Assembly: GCF_000797495.1 (NCBI RefSeq)
Contig: NZ_JTGN01000004.1
Coordinates: forward strand, 186,001 to 250,000
Source of the DNA: Robinsoniella peoriensis
GTDB lineage: Bacteria > Bacillota > Clostridia > Lachnospirales > Lachnospiraceae
Direction of reading: 5' to 3'
DNA: 64,000 nt
Each line of letters opens with the position of its first letter. The first letter of the stretch is position 1. Positions 26,412 to 36,215 of the stretch are shown here, piece by piece. Both the position numbers and the translations under genes were made by a program. The notes under the pieces were generated by a model. That model was not told where the DNA came from. It ran no database searches and saw nothing but the letters and a program-made list of their open reading frames with translations.

Positions 26412-27784
26412 CTTCCTTTCTTTATGGTTGTATCATGCAAAAGAATAAATCTCGGCCGGTAAATATCAGCTATTCTGCAATTATCTTTCATAGACGGCGT
26501 ATTTACATTATATGATACCAGAATCGACTCCGGTTTTGATAAATGGGAATGGGCCTTCGCATTATAAGTATAGATAGAATTGCATAGATATATTTTTTCT
26601 TTACAGTGATATACTTTGCATTGTGTATCAAAAGGACCCCAGGGTGTTTCACCAACAGAATATGCTACATAGGAAGATTGAACATCGTACTGAAAGACTG
26701 CTAAAAATTTCCCCTTCATATCGCCTTCTGCTATAGGCATTACACTCATCTCACAGGAAGCATGTTCAAGAATAACAGCCGCATTTTCCATTCCCCGAAC
26801 AAATTTTTTCCCGTCAAAATATTCCCAGCTTTCCGTATCCAGTATATTTTCCGGTCTTGTCCGTCCTACGAATACCCTGCAGTCCTGTATTTGATTCACA
26901 TCATTTTGATAGCCGTAAACATACAGGAACCCATCCCCTTCTTCATATCCAAACTCAGGCGCATAGGGCAGGTAAGCAATTCCCCCAATATATTGTATGC
27001 CCCCGTTACACCTATACAGCGCTGTAGGGTAATATTCTGCGTCTTCAAAAACTGGAAACTTATCTCTGACCGGAACTTTTACCATTGTTACTCCGGCTAC
27101 TTTAAACTGAAATCCTTCTGGCTTTGAAAGGTCTGATTTCATGTTTAACGGAGTCAGATAGAGATTTCCGTCTGCTATAACACCGTCCTGAAGCCAGAAC
27201 CAACCCTCATCATCCTCCTGATTTTTCACCGGTGTCAGCACAGGCTGTGGAATTCCATCTTCATTTTTCTTTATTACAAAATGAATGTCATTTGGACGCT
27301 TATTCATAATCCCATATGTATTACTTGGCATATAAACCGGCGGTATCCTCTCATTCGTCTCTTTATCCACCCTGCTTACCAGTGTATCACCAAATACAAA
27401 TAAGGTAGTATCACAATCCGCATTATACGAATCCCTGCCATTTTCCAGGTTAAAGGAATTGATCCCGTCACTCCCCGCCCATTCGTTTGTCTGTTTCATA
27501 GCATCCGTATAGAAATGTTCTTCCTGCGCCCAATATCCTTTTCCAACAAAAAACTTAACACGGCAGTTGCCTTTGCATTCAACCTTTAAATAACCGGCTG
27601 TTTTGTTCATTCCATGTCCTTCTATCTGCTCAAATAACTGTCCGTCCGCAGAAACAGAAATCTGGCAGCTGTCACCAGTTTTATGGATTCGTCCTATGGG
27701 TACCAGATGAGGCAAGGGTGTTACCACACTGTCTGTTCCTTCCGAAACACTTATTTCCGCAATTAATTCATCAAAATAGTACAT
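26402..27784 (-). CDS. Beta-rich protein, DUF5005/DUF4185-like, possible glycoside hydrolase
   Basis: This 460-residue protein lacks a signal peptide. It has repeated beta-type segments reminiscent of five-bladed propeller enzymes and of DUF5005/DUF4185 proteins: TTLFVFGDTLVSRVD, MPSNTYGIMN, EGWFWLQDGVIADGNLYLTP and GIAYLPYAPEFGYEEGDGFLYVYG, with acidic residues in blade turns. It is the first structural gene after the regulator, with GGGAGG before its ATG. The enzymatic role is not known; its place beside a sugar importer argues for glycan processing. Confidence 0.65.
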   Translation of the reverse strand: MYYFDELIAEISVSEGTDSVVTPLPHLVPIGRIHKTGDSCQISVSADGQLFEQIEGHGMNKTAGYLKVECKGNCRVKFFVGKGYWAQEEHFYTDAMKQTNEWAGSDGINSFNLENGRDSYNADCDTTLFVFGDTLVSRVDKETNERIPPVYMPSNTYGIMNKRPNDIHFVIKKNEDGIPQPVLTPVKNQEDDEGWFWLQDGVIADGNLYLTPLNMKSDLSKPEGFQFKVAGVTMVKVPVRDKFPVFEDAEYYPTALYRCNGGIQYIGGIAYLPYAPEFGYEEGDGFLYVYGYQNDVNQIQDCRVFVGRTRPENILDTESWEYFDGKKFVRGMENAAVILEHASCEMSVMPIAEGDMKGKFLAVFQYDVQSSYVAYSVGETPWGPFDTQCKVYHCKEKIYLCNSIYTYNAKAHSHLSKPESILVSYNVNTPSMKDNCRIADIYRPRFILLHDTTIKKGRWQ

Positions 27785-27826
27785 AAATACCTCCCTAATT
27801 ATATTGTACCTTACATCTTACTGTAT

Positions 27827-28945
27827 TTAGTTATCTTGCTTTGGCGCAGGAACCTGCTTTGGTGGACAGCTGGAATCCTTAACCTCCAGCTCTACCGCAA
27901 GATATGTCTGGCTATGAGATTTTTTCCCTCCCAGCAGACTGAGCAGCTTTGAAGCTGCAACACGGCCCATTTCTTCAAACGGGTGATTTATGGTAGTAAT
28001 TCTTGGTGATGCATATTGCGATTCATCCGAACCGTCAAAACCGCAAACCGATATATCTTCAGGTACATGGTATCCTTCACTTTTTAATCTTCTCATCACC
28101 TCCACTGCCATTTTGTCATTTACGCATTGTACTGCCGTAATTTCATGCTTTCTGATAATTTCCATTAACTTATCCTGCTGGGATGATAAATGAATTTGTT
28201 CTAATACCAGTTTTTCATCATATGGGATTCCCGCCTCCTCTAATGCCATGCGGTATCCTTTTAAGCGATCCTTCTCAGCGACAAGCTGGGCAGTATCTGC
28301 CGCGAATACAATCTTTCGATGCCCTATTTCTAATAAATACTTTGCAATCTGATATCCTCCGTCTACGTTATACGCAGATACCAGAGTAAATGGTACATCA
28401 CTTGGCCCCCTGTCCAGCATTACCACCGGAATATGGTGCTGCATTATCATGCGAAAACTTCCGGCATTCTCTTTTGGATCTTCTGCAAAGCAGATAATTC
28501 CATCTACATTACTTTCCAAACACCCCCTTATCAGTTCGCTTTCTGATCCTGACATTTGGCTTTTGCAGAGTATCGTCATAGAATAGCCTTTGTCAAATAA
28601 ATACATCTGAGCACCGCGGATCATTTTCATAATAGAACTGTCTGTTATGTCTGTAAAAACCAAAAAACAGATATTCTGCATTGATTTTGTTCTGCTGGTT
28701 GTATTCGGTATCTCTTCCATTTCATCTGCACTTACAAAAGTACCACTTCCCTTAATTCGATAAATCGCTCTCTTATGTACTAATTCACTGAATGCTTTTC
28801 TTACCGTTGGTACACTTGTCTTATATATTTCTGCCATCTGATTTTCACTTGGAAGTTTTGATGATTTTGCATAGACACCCTGATAAATTTTTTCTAATAT
28901 ATCTTTTTCTATCTGCTGGTACTTAGGAATACTGTTTTCTATCAT
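27827..28945 (-). CDS. GntR-type regulator with a LacI-like sugar sensor
   Basis: This 372-residue AraR-like hybrid has an N-terminal GntR winged helix at residues 1-75 (PKYQQIEKDILEKIYQGVY, LPSENQMAEIYKTSVPTVRK, YRIKGSGTFVS) and a C-terminal periplasmic-binding-like sensor from about 90 (ICFLVFTDI, VVMLDRGPSDVPF, ISVCGFDGSDESQYASPRIT). GGAG precedes the ATG. It heads the leftward operon and faces the two mannosidase genes, with palindromic ATTACTAAC/GTTAGTAAT sites between them. It likely represses both directions until a sugar ligand binds. Confidence 0.92.
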   Translation of the reverse strand: MIENSIPKYQQIEKDILEKIYQGVYAKSSKLPSENQMAEIYKTSVPTVRKAFSELVHKRAIYRIKGSGTFVSADEMEEIPNTTSRTKSMQNICFLVFTDITDSSIMKMIRGAQMYLFDKGYSMTILCKSQMSGSESELIRGCLESNVDGIICFAEDPKENAGSFRMIMQHHIPVVMLDRGPSDVPFTLVSAYNVDGGYQIAKYLLEIGHRKIVFAADTAQLVAEKDRLKGYRMALEEAGIPYDEKLVLEQIHLSSQQDKLMEIIRKHEITAVQCVNDKMAVEVMRRLKSEGYHVPEDISVCGFDGSDESQYASPRITTINHPFEEMGRVAASKLLSLLGGKKSHSQTYLAVELEVKDSSCPPKQVPAPKQDN

Positions 28946-29413
28946 AACTTTTTCTCCTTATTATGTGCATTATTACGATCTTATTTTGAGTATAGCATAA
29001 TTTAATTCCATATTCTACCAGTACTTAGTAATATATCTCTGTTTTTCTATTTTATTTCTTTTCGGTCTTGTTATCTATTACGATACCAAATTTTGTTCTA
29101 TTCGTCAATTACTTTTATATTTTTACCTATTTTTTCATCATTTTGCATATATTTGATTTTCATTTTTTGTTACTAAGCATTACTAACTTAGTAATCTAAC
29201 TATCGTTTTCGTAAATTTCAAGATATTTCTTTTGTGTATTTCTCCTATTTTTCAGTTTTTAATTGACTTATTTTTCGTCATGTTATATGCTTTTTTTATC
29301 TACAATGCTGCTATTTCATTTTATTTTGTTTGAATTAAATTACTAACTTTTCTTATTTTACTACTTTTTCCAGTTAGTTAGTAATATAATTCCAAACACA
29401 GAGAGGAGAATAT
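28946..29413. promoter_or_regulatory. Divergent regulatory region with palindromic operators
   Basis: This 468-bp AT-rich gap has no gene. It holds a perfect palindrome ATTACTAA-C-TTAGTAAT at 29179-29195. Half-sites ATTACTAAC (29339-29347) and GTTAGTAAT (29377-29385) also occur, the latter overlapping a TATAAT box at 29385-29390 for the mannosidase genes. TACTTAGTAAT at 29022-29032 lies upstream of the regulator's TATACT box. The repeated motif is the probable operator of the GntR-type protein. Confidence 0.65.
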
Positions 29414-32104
29414 ATGTATTCCAATCAACCAATTGACAAAATTTTATATTTTGCATCTACCCACTGGGATCGGGAATGGTATCTGCCTTTCCAATCTTTC
29501 CGTCAACGGCTGGTAGTTACTTTTCAGGAAATCTTATCTACACTGGAGGCAGATCCGGCTTTTACTTCCTTTATATGCGACGGACAGACAGTGCTCATAG
29601 AAGATTATCTGGAAATTATGCCGCAAGACCAAAACCGGATCCTGGCACTTATCAAATCCGGCCGCTTAATCATCGGCCCATGGTATACAATGCCTGATGA
29701 AAATCTCGTAAGTGGCGAGAGCCTTATCGCAAACCTGCAAATGGGTCATGCTCTCACAAATAAACTTTCACCGGGTACTCCTGTGCTCCCACTTGGATAT
29801 CTATGTGATATCTTCGGGCATATTTCCCAGATGCCGCAAATTTTAAATGGCTTTCATATTTCAAATGCTATCCTGGGGCGTGGCACAAATGAGTGTGATC
29901 TGCCTGCTTATTTTGTATGGCAATCTCCAAATGGAAGTTTCTGTGTTACTTATAAAGTTCCGGAGAGCTGCGGTTATGGAAGCTTCTGGAATGAAGTATA
30001 TTCTGATAACAGGGCAATCCAGAATGAAACCGAAGCGTCTGCCGTCTATGCAGCTGCTGAAAGGCTTCGTTCTCCCCTTCCATTTGTCATACTTATGGAT
30101 GGTATGGACCATACACCAATTCATCCACAGGCAGTTAGATTATCAAAAGCATTAGAGAAAACCTACTCCAGTAAAGTTTCTATCGGCGGTGTATCCGAAT
30201 TTTTTGCATGCCTTCATCAGCATTTGAATGATATGCCTTCCCGAACCGGGGAACTTCAGGCACCTGCCCATGCTATGGAGGAGCACAATAAGTTAATATC
30301 CGGTACCCTTTCCAGCCGTTATGATTTAAAAAAAGCAAATGACGACACCCAGACTCTTTTGGAGAAAAAAGCCCTGCCCCTGTCCGCACTAGCGTCTATG
30401 TATGGAAAAGCTCTGCCCTATGGCTTTGAAAAGCTGGCTTATCAATATCTGCTTAAGAATCATGCCCACGATTCAATTTGCGGCTGTTCTACTGACGAAG
30501 TCCATCAGGATATGCTTTACCGCTACCGTCAGTCCAGGCAAATCGGCCAGGAAATCTACGAAAATGCATTACATGTTTTTCTTCCATCTGAAAACATACT
30601 TTCCGAATCGGATAACAAGTTTGATTTACAGCTGACTTTATTCAACCCTCTTCCTTTCGAACTGAATAAAGTAATAACCGCAGATATTGCATTCCCAACG
30701 GATTATCCCAAACCCAGTTTTGAGCAGATCCCGTCTGAAATTGTGAATCGGTTCCTGCTATTCAATGCTGACGGCAAAGAAATCCCCTATCAGATTGAAT
30801 CTATTGTAAACAATACTAATGTGAGAAAACCCACTGAATTTTACGGAACAGCCAGGGATATCTATACGATAAGCTTTTCTGCAGTTATACCGGCTATGGG
30901 TCAAACAAGCTACTCCATTGTCCCCGTGACATCGCCTGTGCGCTATTATGACAGCTTAACCTCCCACAACTTAACTGCTGAGAACGAATTTCTACAATTA
31001 GAAGTTTCACCCGCCGGGAATGTAACATTGACAGATCTCACCTGCAATCAGACCTACCCGAACCTGATCACCTACAAAGACTGCGGAGAAACAGGTGACG
31101 GCTGGAGTTCCAGACCGCCAGTCCCTGATCTTGTGACTTACTGCGGCACTGCCTCAAGCGTTGCCATTGTTTCTGACGGTCCCTCCAGGAGTACATTCTG
31201 TATTACACACCATTTAAATCTGCCTACCAGGATGGATTATCACAGACAGTTTACACGCAGAAGTGCCTTTACAAATATATTGGAAATCAAGACTTATCTC
31301 TCTTTGGAGCAACATTCAAAAGTTATCAATTGCCGCACTATTGTAAAAAACAGTATAAAGGATCACCGGTTTGTTTTATCCCTTCAAACAGGAATACCGT
31401 CTAAGTGCTATTATGCAGAACAGGCTTTTACCTTTGTAGAACGTCCGGTTCAAAGAGATCATACCACGCAAAACTGGAAAGAAGCAGAACGCGAAGAAAA
31501 GGCTTTTGGCAATATTCTATATCGAAAAAGAACCGATGGCAGCGGATTTGCTTTCCTGGCAGGAGGAGGACTGCACGAAGCTGCTGCACACCCGGGAAAG
31601 GAAGGCCGTATTGATGTCACCTTGTTTAGAAGTTTTGAGAAAACCTTTTTAACTAACGGACAGCCAGACGGGCAGTTGGAAGGAGAACTGACTTTTGAAT
31701 ACGCACTGATGCCTTTTGCAGAAGGTACTTCAAACGTGGAACTGCTGAACACGGCAGATGCAATGAGAGTCCAGCCTTTCAGTTTTACTACCCGGAATTC
31801 AAATGGCACGACACCTGCCCCTCAATTCTCCGGCTTTCACCTGGCGGAAAATGCCTTATACATCTCAATGATAAAACCGACAGGAGACAATAGGGATCAC
31901 GTTCTTATACGTTTATCTAACTATAGCGATACCCCTAAAACCGACAGGCTTATCTGTGCGCTTACACTGCATCAGGCATACGTTTGTGATTTGCTGGAAG
32001 CGCCTCAATCCACTGCCGATTTTAAAGAAAATATCATTACAATTGCCCTTAAACCACATGAAATAAAAACACTGCTTCTCTCATTTGAACCACTTCCTCA
32101 TTAA
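29414..32104 (+). CDS. Alpha-mannosidase, GH38
   Basis: This 896-residue cytoplasmic family 38 glycosidase shows the metal-binding start FASTHWDREWY (His17, Asp19). The probable nucleophile is Asp132 in GYLCDIFGHISQMPQIL, and NHAHDSICGCSTDEVH near 350 provides the second metal His. A beta-sandwich C-terminal half follows. Family members remove alpha-linked mannose from glycans, some preferring 2-O-mannosyl-glycerate or N-glycan pieces. GAGAGGAG precedes the ATG. It forms an operon with the second GH38-type gene 95 bases downstream. Confidence 0.93.
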   Translation: MYSNQPIDKILYFASTHWDREWYLPFQSFRQRLVVTFQEILSTLEADPAFTSFICDGQTVLIEDYLEIMPQDQNRILALIKSGRLIIGPWYTMPDENLVSGESLIANLQMGHALTNKLSPGTPVLPLGYLCDIFGHISQMPQILNGFHISNAILGRGTNECDLPAYFVWQSPNGSFCVTYKVPESCGYGSFWNEVYSDNRAIQNETEASAVYAAAERLRSPLPFVILMDGMDHTPIHPQAVRLSKALEKTYSSKVSIGGVSEFFACLHQHLNDMPSRTGELQAPAHAMEEHNKLISGTLSSRYDLKKANDDTQTLLEKKALPLSALASMYGKALPYGFEKLAYQYLLKNHAHDSICGCSTDEVHQDMLYRYRQSRQIGQEIYENALHVFLPSENILSESDNKFDLQLTLFNPLPFELNKVITADIAFPTDYPKPSFEQIPSEIVNRFLLFNADGKEIPYQIESIVNNTNVRKPTEFYGTARDIYTISFSAVIPAMGQTSYSIVPVTSPVRYYDSLTSHNLTAENEFLQLEVSPAGNVTLTDLTCNQTYPNLITYKDCGETGDGWSSRPPVPDLVTYCGTASSVAIVSDGPSRSTFCITHHLNLPTRMDYHRQFTRRSAFTNILEIKTYLSLEQHSKVINCRTIVKNSIKDHRFVLSLQTGIPSKCYYAEQAFTFVERPVQRDHTTQNWKEAEREEKAFGNILYRKRTDGSGFAFLAGGGLHEAAAHPGKEGRIDVTLFRSFEKTFLTNGQPDGQLEGELTFEYALMPFAEGTSNVELLNTADAMRVQPFSFTTRNSNGTTPAPQFSGFHLAENALYISMIKPTGDNRDHVLIRLSNYSDTPKTDRLICALTLHQAYVCDLLEAPQSTADFKENIITIALKPHEIKTLLLSFEPLPH

Positions 32105-32199
32105 CCGAAAATATGTTTAAAATCATTGCATTAAGATGCTATATACAAATACCCTCTGAATCGTGATAAAAAATAATTTATACATAGAATGGAGAAAAT

Positions 32200-34803
32200 A
32201 TGTCTCAAATAAAAGAAATACTTTGTATGCATCACAGTCACTTAGATATTGGCTACACGCATCCGCAAAACATGCTGCTGGAACTGCAATGTGATTACCT
32301 GGAACAGGCAATCGACCTATGCGAAATAACAAAAGACTATCCTGATTCTTCACGCTTTTGCTGGACATGCGAAGCTACATATCCACTTTTAAAATGGCTG
32401 GAAACTGCTTCCCCAAAACGTATTGCCCTTTTCCGTGAATTAGTTGCCAGAGGGCAGATGAGTATAACCGCACTTCCAATGCACACTACTCCTGGCTGTA
32501 CCTCCTTCCAGCTGAGTCAGGCACTTTCAACCCTGAATACGATACGGACTTTAACGGGAAGCTCTGTCAGTACCGCAATCAATCACGATGTTAACGGACA
32601 GCCCTGGACACTTTCCTCCTTTATGTTAGACAGTCATATTGAATTTTACATGACTGGAATTAACATTCATATGGGCGGAATACCATATCCACGCCCTTAC
32701 CTGTTCGAATGGGAAACTCCGGACAAAAGGCAGCTGCCCACATTTTTAGGCGAACATTATTCTCTTTTCAGTCAGTTTCTCTTTACAGCAGAAAACGACA
32801 CACAAAAGATGCATAAAGGCATCACAGATTACGTCTCACGTTTAGAATCAGGCACCAGGAATTATGATTTCGCTGTATTAACAGCCACAAACCCTCCCTT
32901 ATTTGACAACAACTGCCCCGATCATAACCTGGCGGACCTGATACGCCGATACAACGGCGAAGGTCATGAACAGACTATTCGTTTTATTACACCGGAAATG
33001 CTATATCAGCGTCTGTACGGCAGCCATATCCAAAATGTCCCCGTTCACCGTGGCGATTGGAATGACTACTGGAACTTCGGAAGCGGAAGCACCGCCCGTG
33101 AGACAAAGCTGAACCGGCGTGCCAAGCAGCTGCTGCGTAAAGCAGATTTCCTGGAATGCGTTTCCCCATCCTCCTCAGATGCTCATTACCAAAAGGTACA
33201 TGCAGAATCTTATGAAAATGCTTTATTATACGACGAACATACATGGGGATCCTGTACATCGGTTACTGAATTTGACCAAGAGGAAACTTTTGCCCAGGAG
33301 ATTCATAAAAAAGATTTTGCCTATCGATGCGCAGATACTTCTGCTTACCTTTTGTCACAGCAAATGGAAGCTGCCGCCTGCAATCCGGCGCAATCCGATA
33401 GCCAGGACGGGATCTTCCTGGTAAACCCAACCGGATTTCCTGTAGACCAGGATCTCTATGTTCCCTCCTCTTATTTACAGCCGGGAAGGACCTTATCCGC
33501 AGTAAGGGCAAAGTCCTATCTGCCCTATGACACGAATCATCCTGACCAGACTTATCTTGGTAATGTAACTGTACCTCCCTTTTCTTCAATGAAAGTACCA
33601 TTTAAATCCATACCAGCTCTTAGCAGAAAAGCAGATACAATTACAATAACAGATACAATCATTACAACGCCCTTCTATAAAGTTACACTTGATCCTGAAA
33701 CAAAAAGGATTAAACAAATTGAAAACCGCAGTAATAAGCAGCAGCTGATTGACGAAACCAGCAGATGGGTCTTTTTTGATATTATAAAAGAACAAATCGA
33801 TCCTGCTCAGGCTGATCCTGAACGCAGTACCATTTTCCCTCGGGATGTAGATCTGGGAAACCGGAATATCAGCCAGTGGGCAACCGGCTGGCCGGCATTG
33901 TACGAAAGCACTTCTTTTCTTTTTGACACCAAAATAACATGCGAAGATGACAAAGTTACGTTGGCATATGAACTTCAAGGCTGCGGATTAGATAATATCC
34001 ATCAGACAATTTCCTTTTCCGCAAATCATCCACGTATTTTATTGGATGCTGTTTTTTCCAACAAGAATGGAAGGACACCTCATGGGATCTTTTTTGCATT
34101 TCCGTTGAACCTTTCAAAAGACTGGGACTGTGTTTATGATACAGCAGATACATTTGTACATTTCGATACCGATATTCTGGGCAGCGCCTGCAGAGACTGG
34201 ATTACTGTAGATAAAACAGTATCTGTATTTGAAAAAGGCAGCGGTGTAACACTTGCATGTCCTGATGCACCTCTTATCCAGGTTGGAGGTTTCCATTTTG
34301 GCAGAGAAGAAAAAGAGATGAAACGCAGTAAAAATCCTCTTCTCCTTGCCTGGCCCATGAATAATTACTGGGATACAAACTTTGCGATTAAACAAACCGG
34401 AAAAATTCATTTTCATTACGAATTAACTGCATTAGAAACTTTTACATCAGAAAGAGCCTATGAACTTGGAATGCTTGCTAATTCACCATGTGTGACTGGT
34501 TCCGCCATCCATTGCCAAAATACCCAGATCACACAATATCTATCATGTGACAACCCTTGCGTTTATCCAATTTATCTGCAGCCGATACGCGGAACCACTG
34601 ATATTCTGGCAGCCATAAAAAATTTTAACGACATGCCATGCGATTGTACAATTACACTCCCAGGGCTCTCCATTACAGCTGCTGCATGTTGTGATATCCA
34701 GGGGGAACCGACTAAATTTCTTGAGACAGCAAATAACAAATCTGTCAAAGTACCTGTTTTACCATCCGGAATTGCTTTTATTCGTTTTTACAAAGAAAGC
34801 TAA
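32200..34803 (+). CDS. GH38-superfamily glycosidase (DUF5054-like)
   Basis: This 867-residue protein starts with MHHSHLDIGYTHPQN (His14 and Asp16 as metal ligands). It has a probable nucleophile Asp130 in AINHDVNGQPWTLSS, so the GH38 catalytic layout is kept in a divergent form close to DUF5054 proteins. EHTWGSCTSVTEFDQE supplies a later His. The C-terminal half is beta-rich. No signal peptide is seen. It follows the first mannosidase in the same direction and probably cleaves a different mannoside linkage or a related sugar; substrate is inferred only. Confidence 0.82.
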   Translation: MSQIKEILCMHHSHLDIGYTHPQNMLLELQCDYLEQAIDLCEITKDYPDSSRFCWTCEATYPLLKWLETASPKRIALFRELVARGQMSITALPMHTTPGCTSFQLSQALSTLNTIRTLTGSSVSTAINHDVNGQPWTLSSFMLDSHIEFYMTGINIHMGGIPYPRPYLFEWETPDKRQLPTFLGEHYSLFSQFLFTAENDTQKMHKGITDYVSRLESGTRNYDFAVLTATNPPLFDNNCPDHNLADLIRRYNGEGHEQTIRFITPEMLYQRLYGSHIQNVPVHRGDWNDYWNFGSGSTARETKLNRRAKQLLRKADFLECVSPSSSDAHYQKVHAESYENALLYDEHTWGSCTSVTEFDQEETFAQEIHKKDFAYRCADTSAYLLSQQMEAAACNPAQSDSQDGIFLVNPTGFPVDQDLYVPSSYLQPGRTLSAVRAKSYLPYDTNHPDQTYLGNVTVPPFSSMKVPFKSIPALSRKADTITITDTIITTPFYKVTLDPETKRIKQIENRSNKQQLIDETSRWVFFDIIKEQIDPAQADPERSTIFPRDVDLGNRNISQWATGWPALYESTSFLFDTKITCEDDKVTLAYELQGCGLDNIHQTISFSANHPRILLDAVFSNKNGRTPHGIFFAFPLNLSKDWDCVYDTADTFVHFDTDILGSACRDWITVDKTVSVFEKGSGVTLACPDAPLIQVGGFHFGREEKEMKRSKNPLLLAWPMNNYWDTNFAIKQTGKIHFHYELTALETFTSERAYELGMLANSPCVTGSAIHCQNTQITQYLSCDNPCVYPIYLQPIRGTTDILAAIKNFNDMPCDCTITLPGLSITAAACCDIQGEPTKFLETANNKSVKVPVLPSGIAFIRFYKES

Positions 34804-34807
34804 ATAT

Positions 34808-34855
34808 AAAATGGGTATTTCGTTCACATAAATATAACGAAATACCCATTTTTAT
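34808..34855 (+). terminator. Terminator of the mannosidase operon
   Basis: A 16-bp perfect stem AAATGGGTATTTCGTT / AACGAAATACCCATTT with an 11-base loop is followed by TTATC, 5 bases after the stop codon. Confidence 0.85.
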
Positions 34856-35116
34856 CATCATACCACACCAGATTCCAAAATCAAAAATGTCCCATTCATA
34901 GTCTCTGTTTCCCTTATCATAACGCCAGCGCATCTCAAAATATAATTACAAAAATTGTCTACTCCTCTGCATCCAGTTCTTTAAAGCATTCCCATCTCTA
35001 AATATTAATTACAAAAATTGTCCATAATATGTTAGAATAAGTATTATTATAATAAGTAATGTTGTAATTTTCAATACTCGAAAATAACACAGATGAACAA
35101 ACAAGGAGGTTTTATT
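34856..35116 (+). promoter_or_regulatory. Upstream region of the peroxiredoxin gene
   Basis: AT-rich gap of 261 bp. AATTACAAAAATTGTC occurs twice as a direct repeat about 60 bases apart (near 34943 and 35003). A 12-bp palindrome TTATTATAATAA lies at 35044-35055 and resembles a PerR/Fur-type box, which would fit peroxide control of the following gene. No experimental support is available. Confidence 0.35.
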
Positions 35117-35581
35117 ATGTTATCAGCAGGAACAAAAGCACCTGATTTTACTTTAAATGACAAAGACGGCAATGCCATCACCCTTTCCTCTTTCGCCGGA
35201 AAAAAAGTAGTCCTTTACTTTTATCCAAGGGATAATACACCTGGATGTACCAAGCAGGCATGTGCATTCGCCAGTGCATATCAAGGTTTCCAGGAAAAGG
35301 ATGTTGTTGTAATCGGTGTAAGCAAGGACAGTGAAAAGTCCCATATCAAATTTGCCGAAAAATTTAATCTTCCTTTTATTTTATTATCCGACCCGGATCT
35401 CGTTGCCATACAGGCTTACGATGTCTGGAAAGAAAAGAAATTATATGGAAAATTGGGCATTGGTGTAGTACGCAGCACCTATATCATCGACGAAAGCGGA
35501 ATTATTGAAAAGGTCTTTGAAAAGGCAAAACCGGACACAAATGCCGGTGAAATATTGGAATATCTGGACGGAATGGCATAA
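35117..35581 (+). CDS. bcp: Thioredoxin-dependent thiol peroxidase (Bcp/PrxQ)
   Basis: This 154-residue cytoplasmic peroxiredoxin reduces hydroperoxides. It has the active-site stretch YPRDNTPGCTKQACAF with peroxidatic Cys44 and resolving Cys49 five residues on, typical of the Bcp/PrxQ group. VVVIGVSKDS and VVRSTYIIDESGII are conserved. I start at the ATG at 35117 because AAGGAGG lies 7 bases before it; an in-frame ATG eight codons upstream lacks a site. It is monocistronic. Confidence 0.95.
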   Translation: MLSAGTKAPDFTLNDKDGNAITLSSFAGKKVVLYFYPRDNTPGCTKQACAFASAYQGFQEKDVVVIGVSKDSEKSHIKFAEKFNLPFILLSDPDLVAIQAYDVWKEKKLYGKLGIGVVRSTYIIDESGIIEKVFEKAKPDTNAGEILEYLDGMA

Positions 35582-35590
35582 ATTTCCAAT

Positions 35591-35653
35591 CTTTGTATCA
35601 ACAAATGATATCCCGGATAGAGAATGAGGTGGCGGGAATGAATTTTCAAACAC
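35591..35653. repeat. Chimeric remnant of the palindromic element families
   Basis: CTTTGTATCAAC-AAATG (35591-35607) matches the arm at 6920-6935. GGCGGGAATGAATTTTCAAA followed by CAC (35631-35653) is the right end of family A. The two remnants are joined as at 6906-7060, again just after a gene stop (Bcp ends at 35581). Confidence 0.65.
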
Positions 35654-35703
35654 AAACACTCTGGCAAAATTCACATAAAACCTGCTATGATTTGAATGGT
35701 CTG

Positions 35704-36162
35704 CTATGATTTAAACCTAGCATTATCATAATTATAAGGAATACTTGTTCCCACTACTACATCCTCAATATTCTGAATGATCAGCCAGTCATCCATATTT
35801 CCCTGCCTGTCAAAGTCCATAGGTTCGATTGCTTCAACGTTTTTAAATTCAACCAGGCAGAGACACTTTTTATGCCATCTTTCTTTTTGTTTCTCTGTAA
35901 GGTCTAACTTTTCCTGATTTTCCGCAAGCACTTTTATAATCTGCTCTTCCGAAAGCTTTAAATAATTATCCACATGTGCGACTTCTGCTTTTGCAGTTAT
36001 CTTTCCTGTTCCCTTTTTCATAAAATACAGCGTTTCCCCTTCAAATACACGGCTGTGAGGAATCTTTCTTCCCGCTGCCCCCCGGACAATCATACGCTTA
36101 GTTCCTTCCATAATTTTCTCCAAAACCTTTGCTTTATCATCACAATAAACTAAATGTACCAT
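35704..36162 (-). CDS. Small PUA/ASCH-like protein under MerR control
   Basis: This 152-residue protein is of unknown function. The pattern (GTKRMIVRGAAGRKIPHSRV, GETLYFMKKGTGKITAKAEV, WLIIQNIEDVV) resembles PUA-like/ASCH folds that often bind nucleic acid or modified bases, but this is a weak resemblance. AAAGGA precedes the ATG by a somewhat long distance. A promoter with a 19-base spacer and strong dyad (36216-36246) lies directly upstream, after the MerR gene, so expression should answer to that regulator's ligand. Confidence 0.65.
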   Translation of the reverse strand: MVHLVYCDDKAKVLEKIMEGTKRMIVRGAAGRKIPHSRVFEGETLYFMKKGTGKITAKAEVAHVDNYLKLSEEQIIKVLAENQEKLDLTEKQKERWHKKCLCLVEFKNVEAIEPMDFDRQGNMDDWLIIQNIEDVVVGTSIPYNYDNARFKS

Positions 36163-36215
36163 TTTCTTCTATATCCTTTCTATTTTCATGTAACACTATT
36201 TTCTTTCACATAAAA

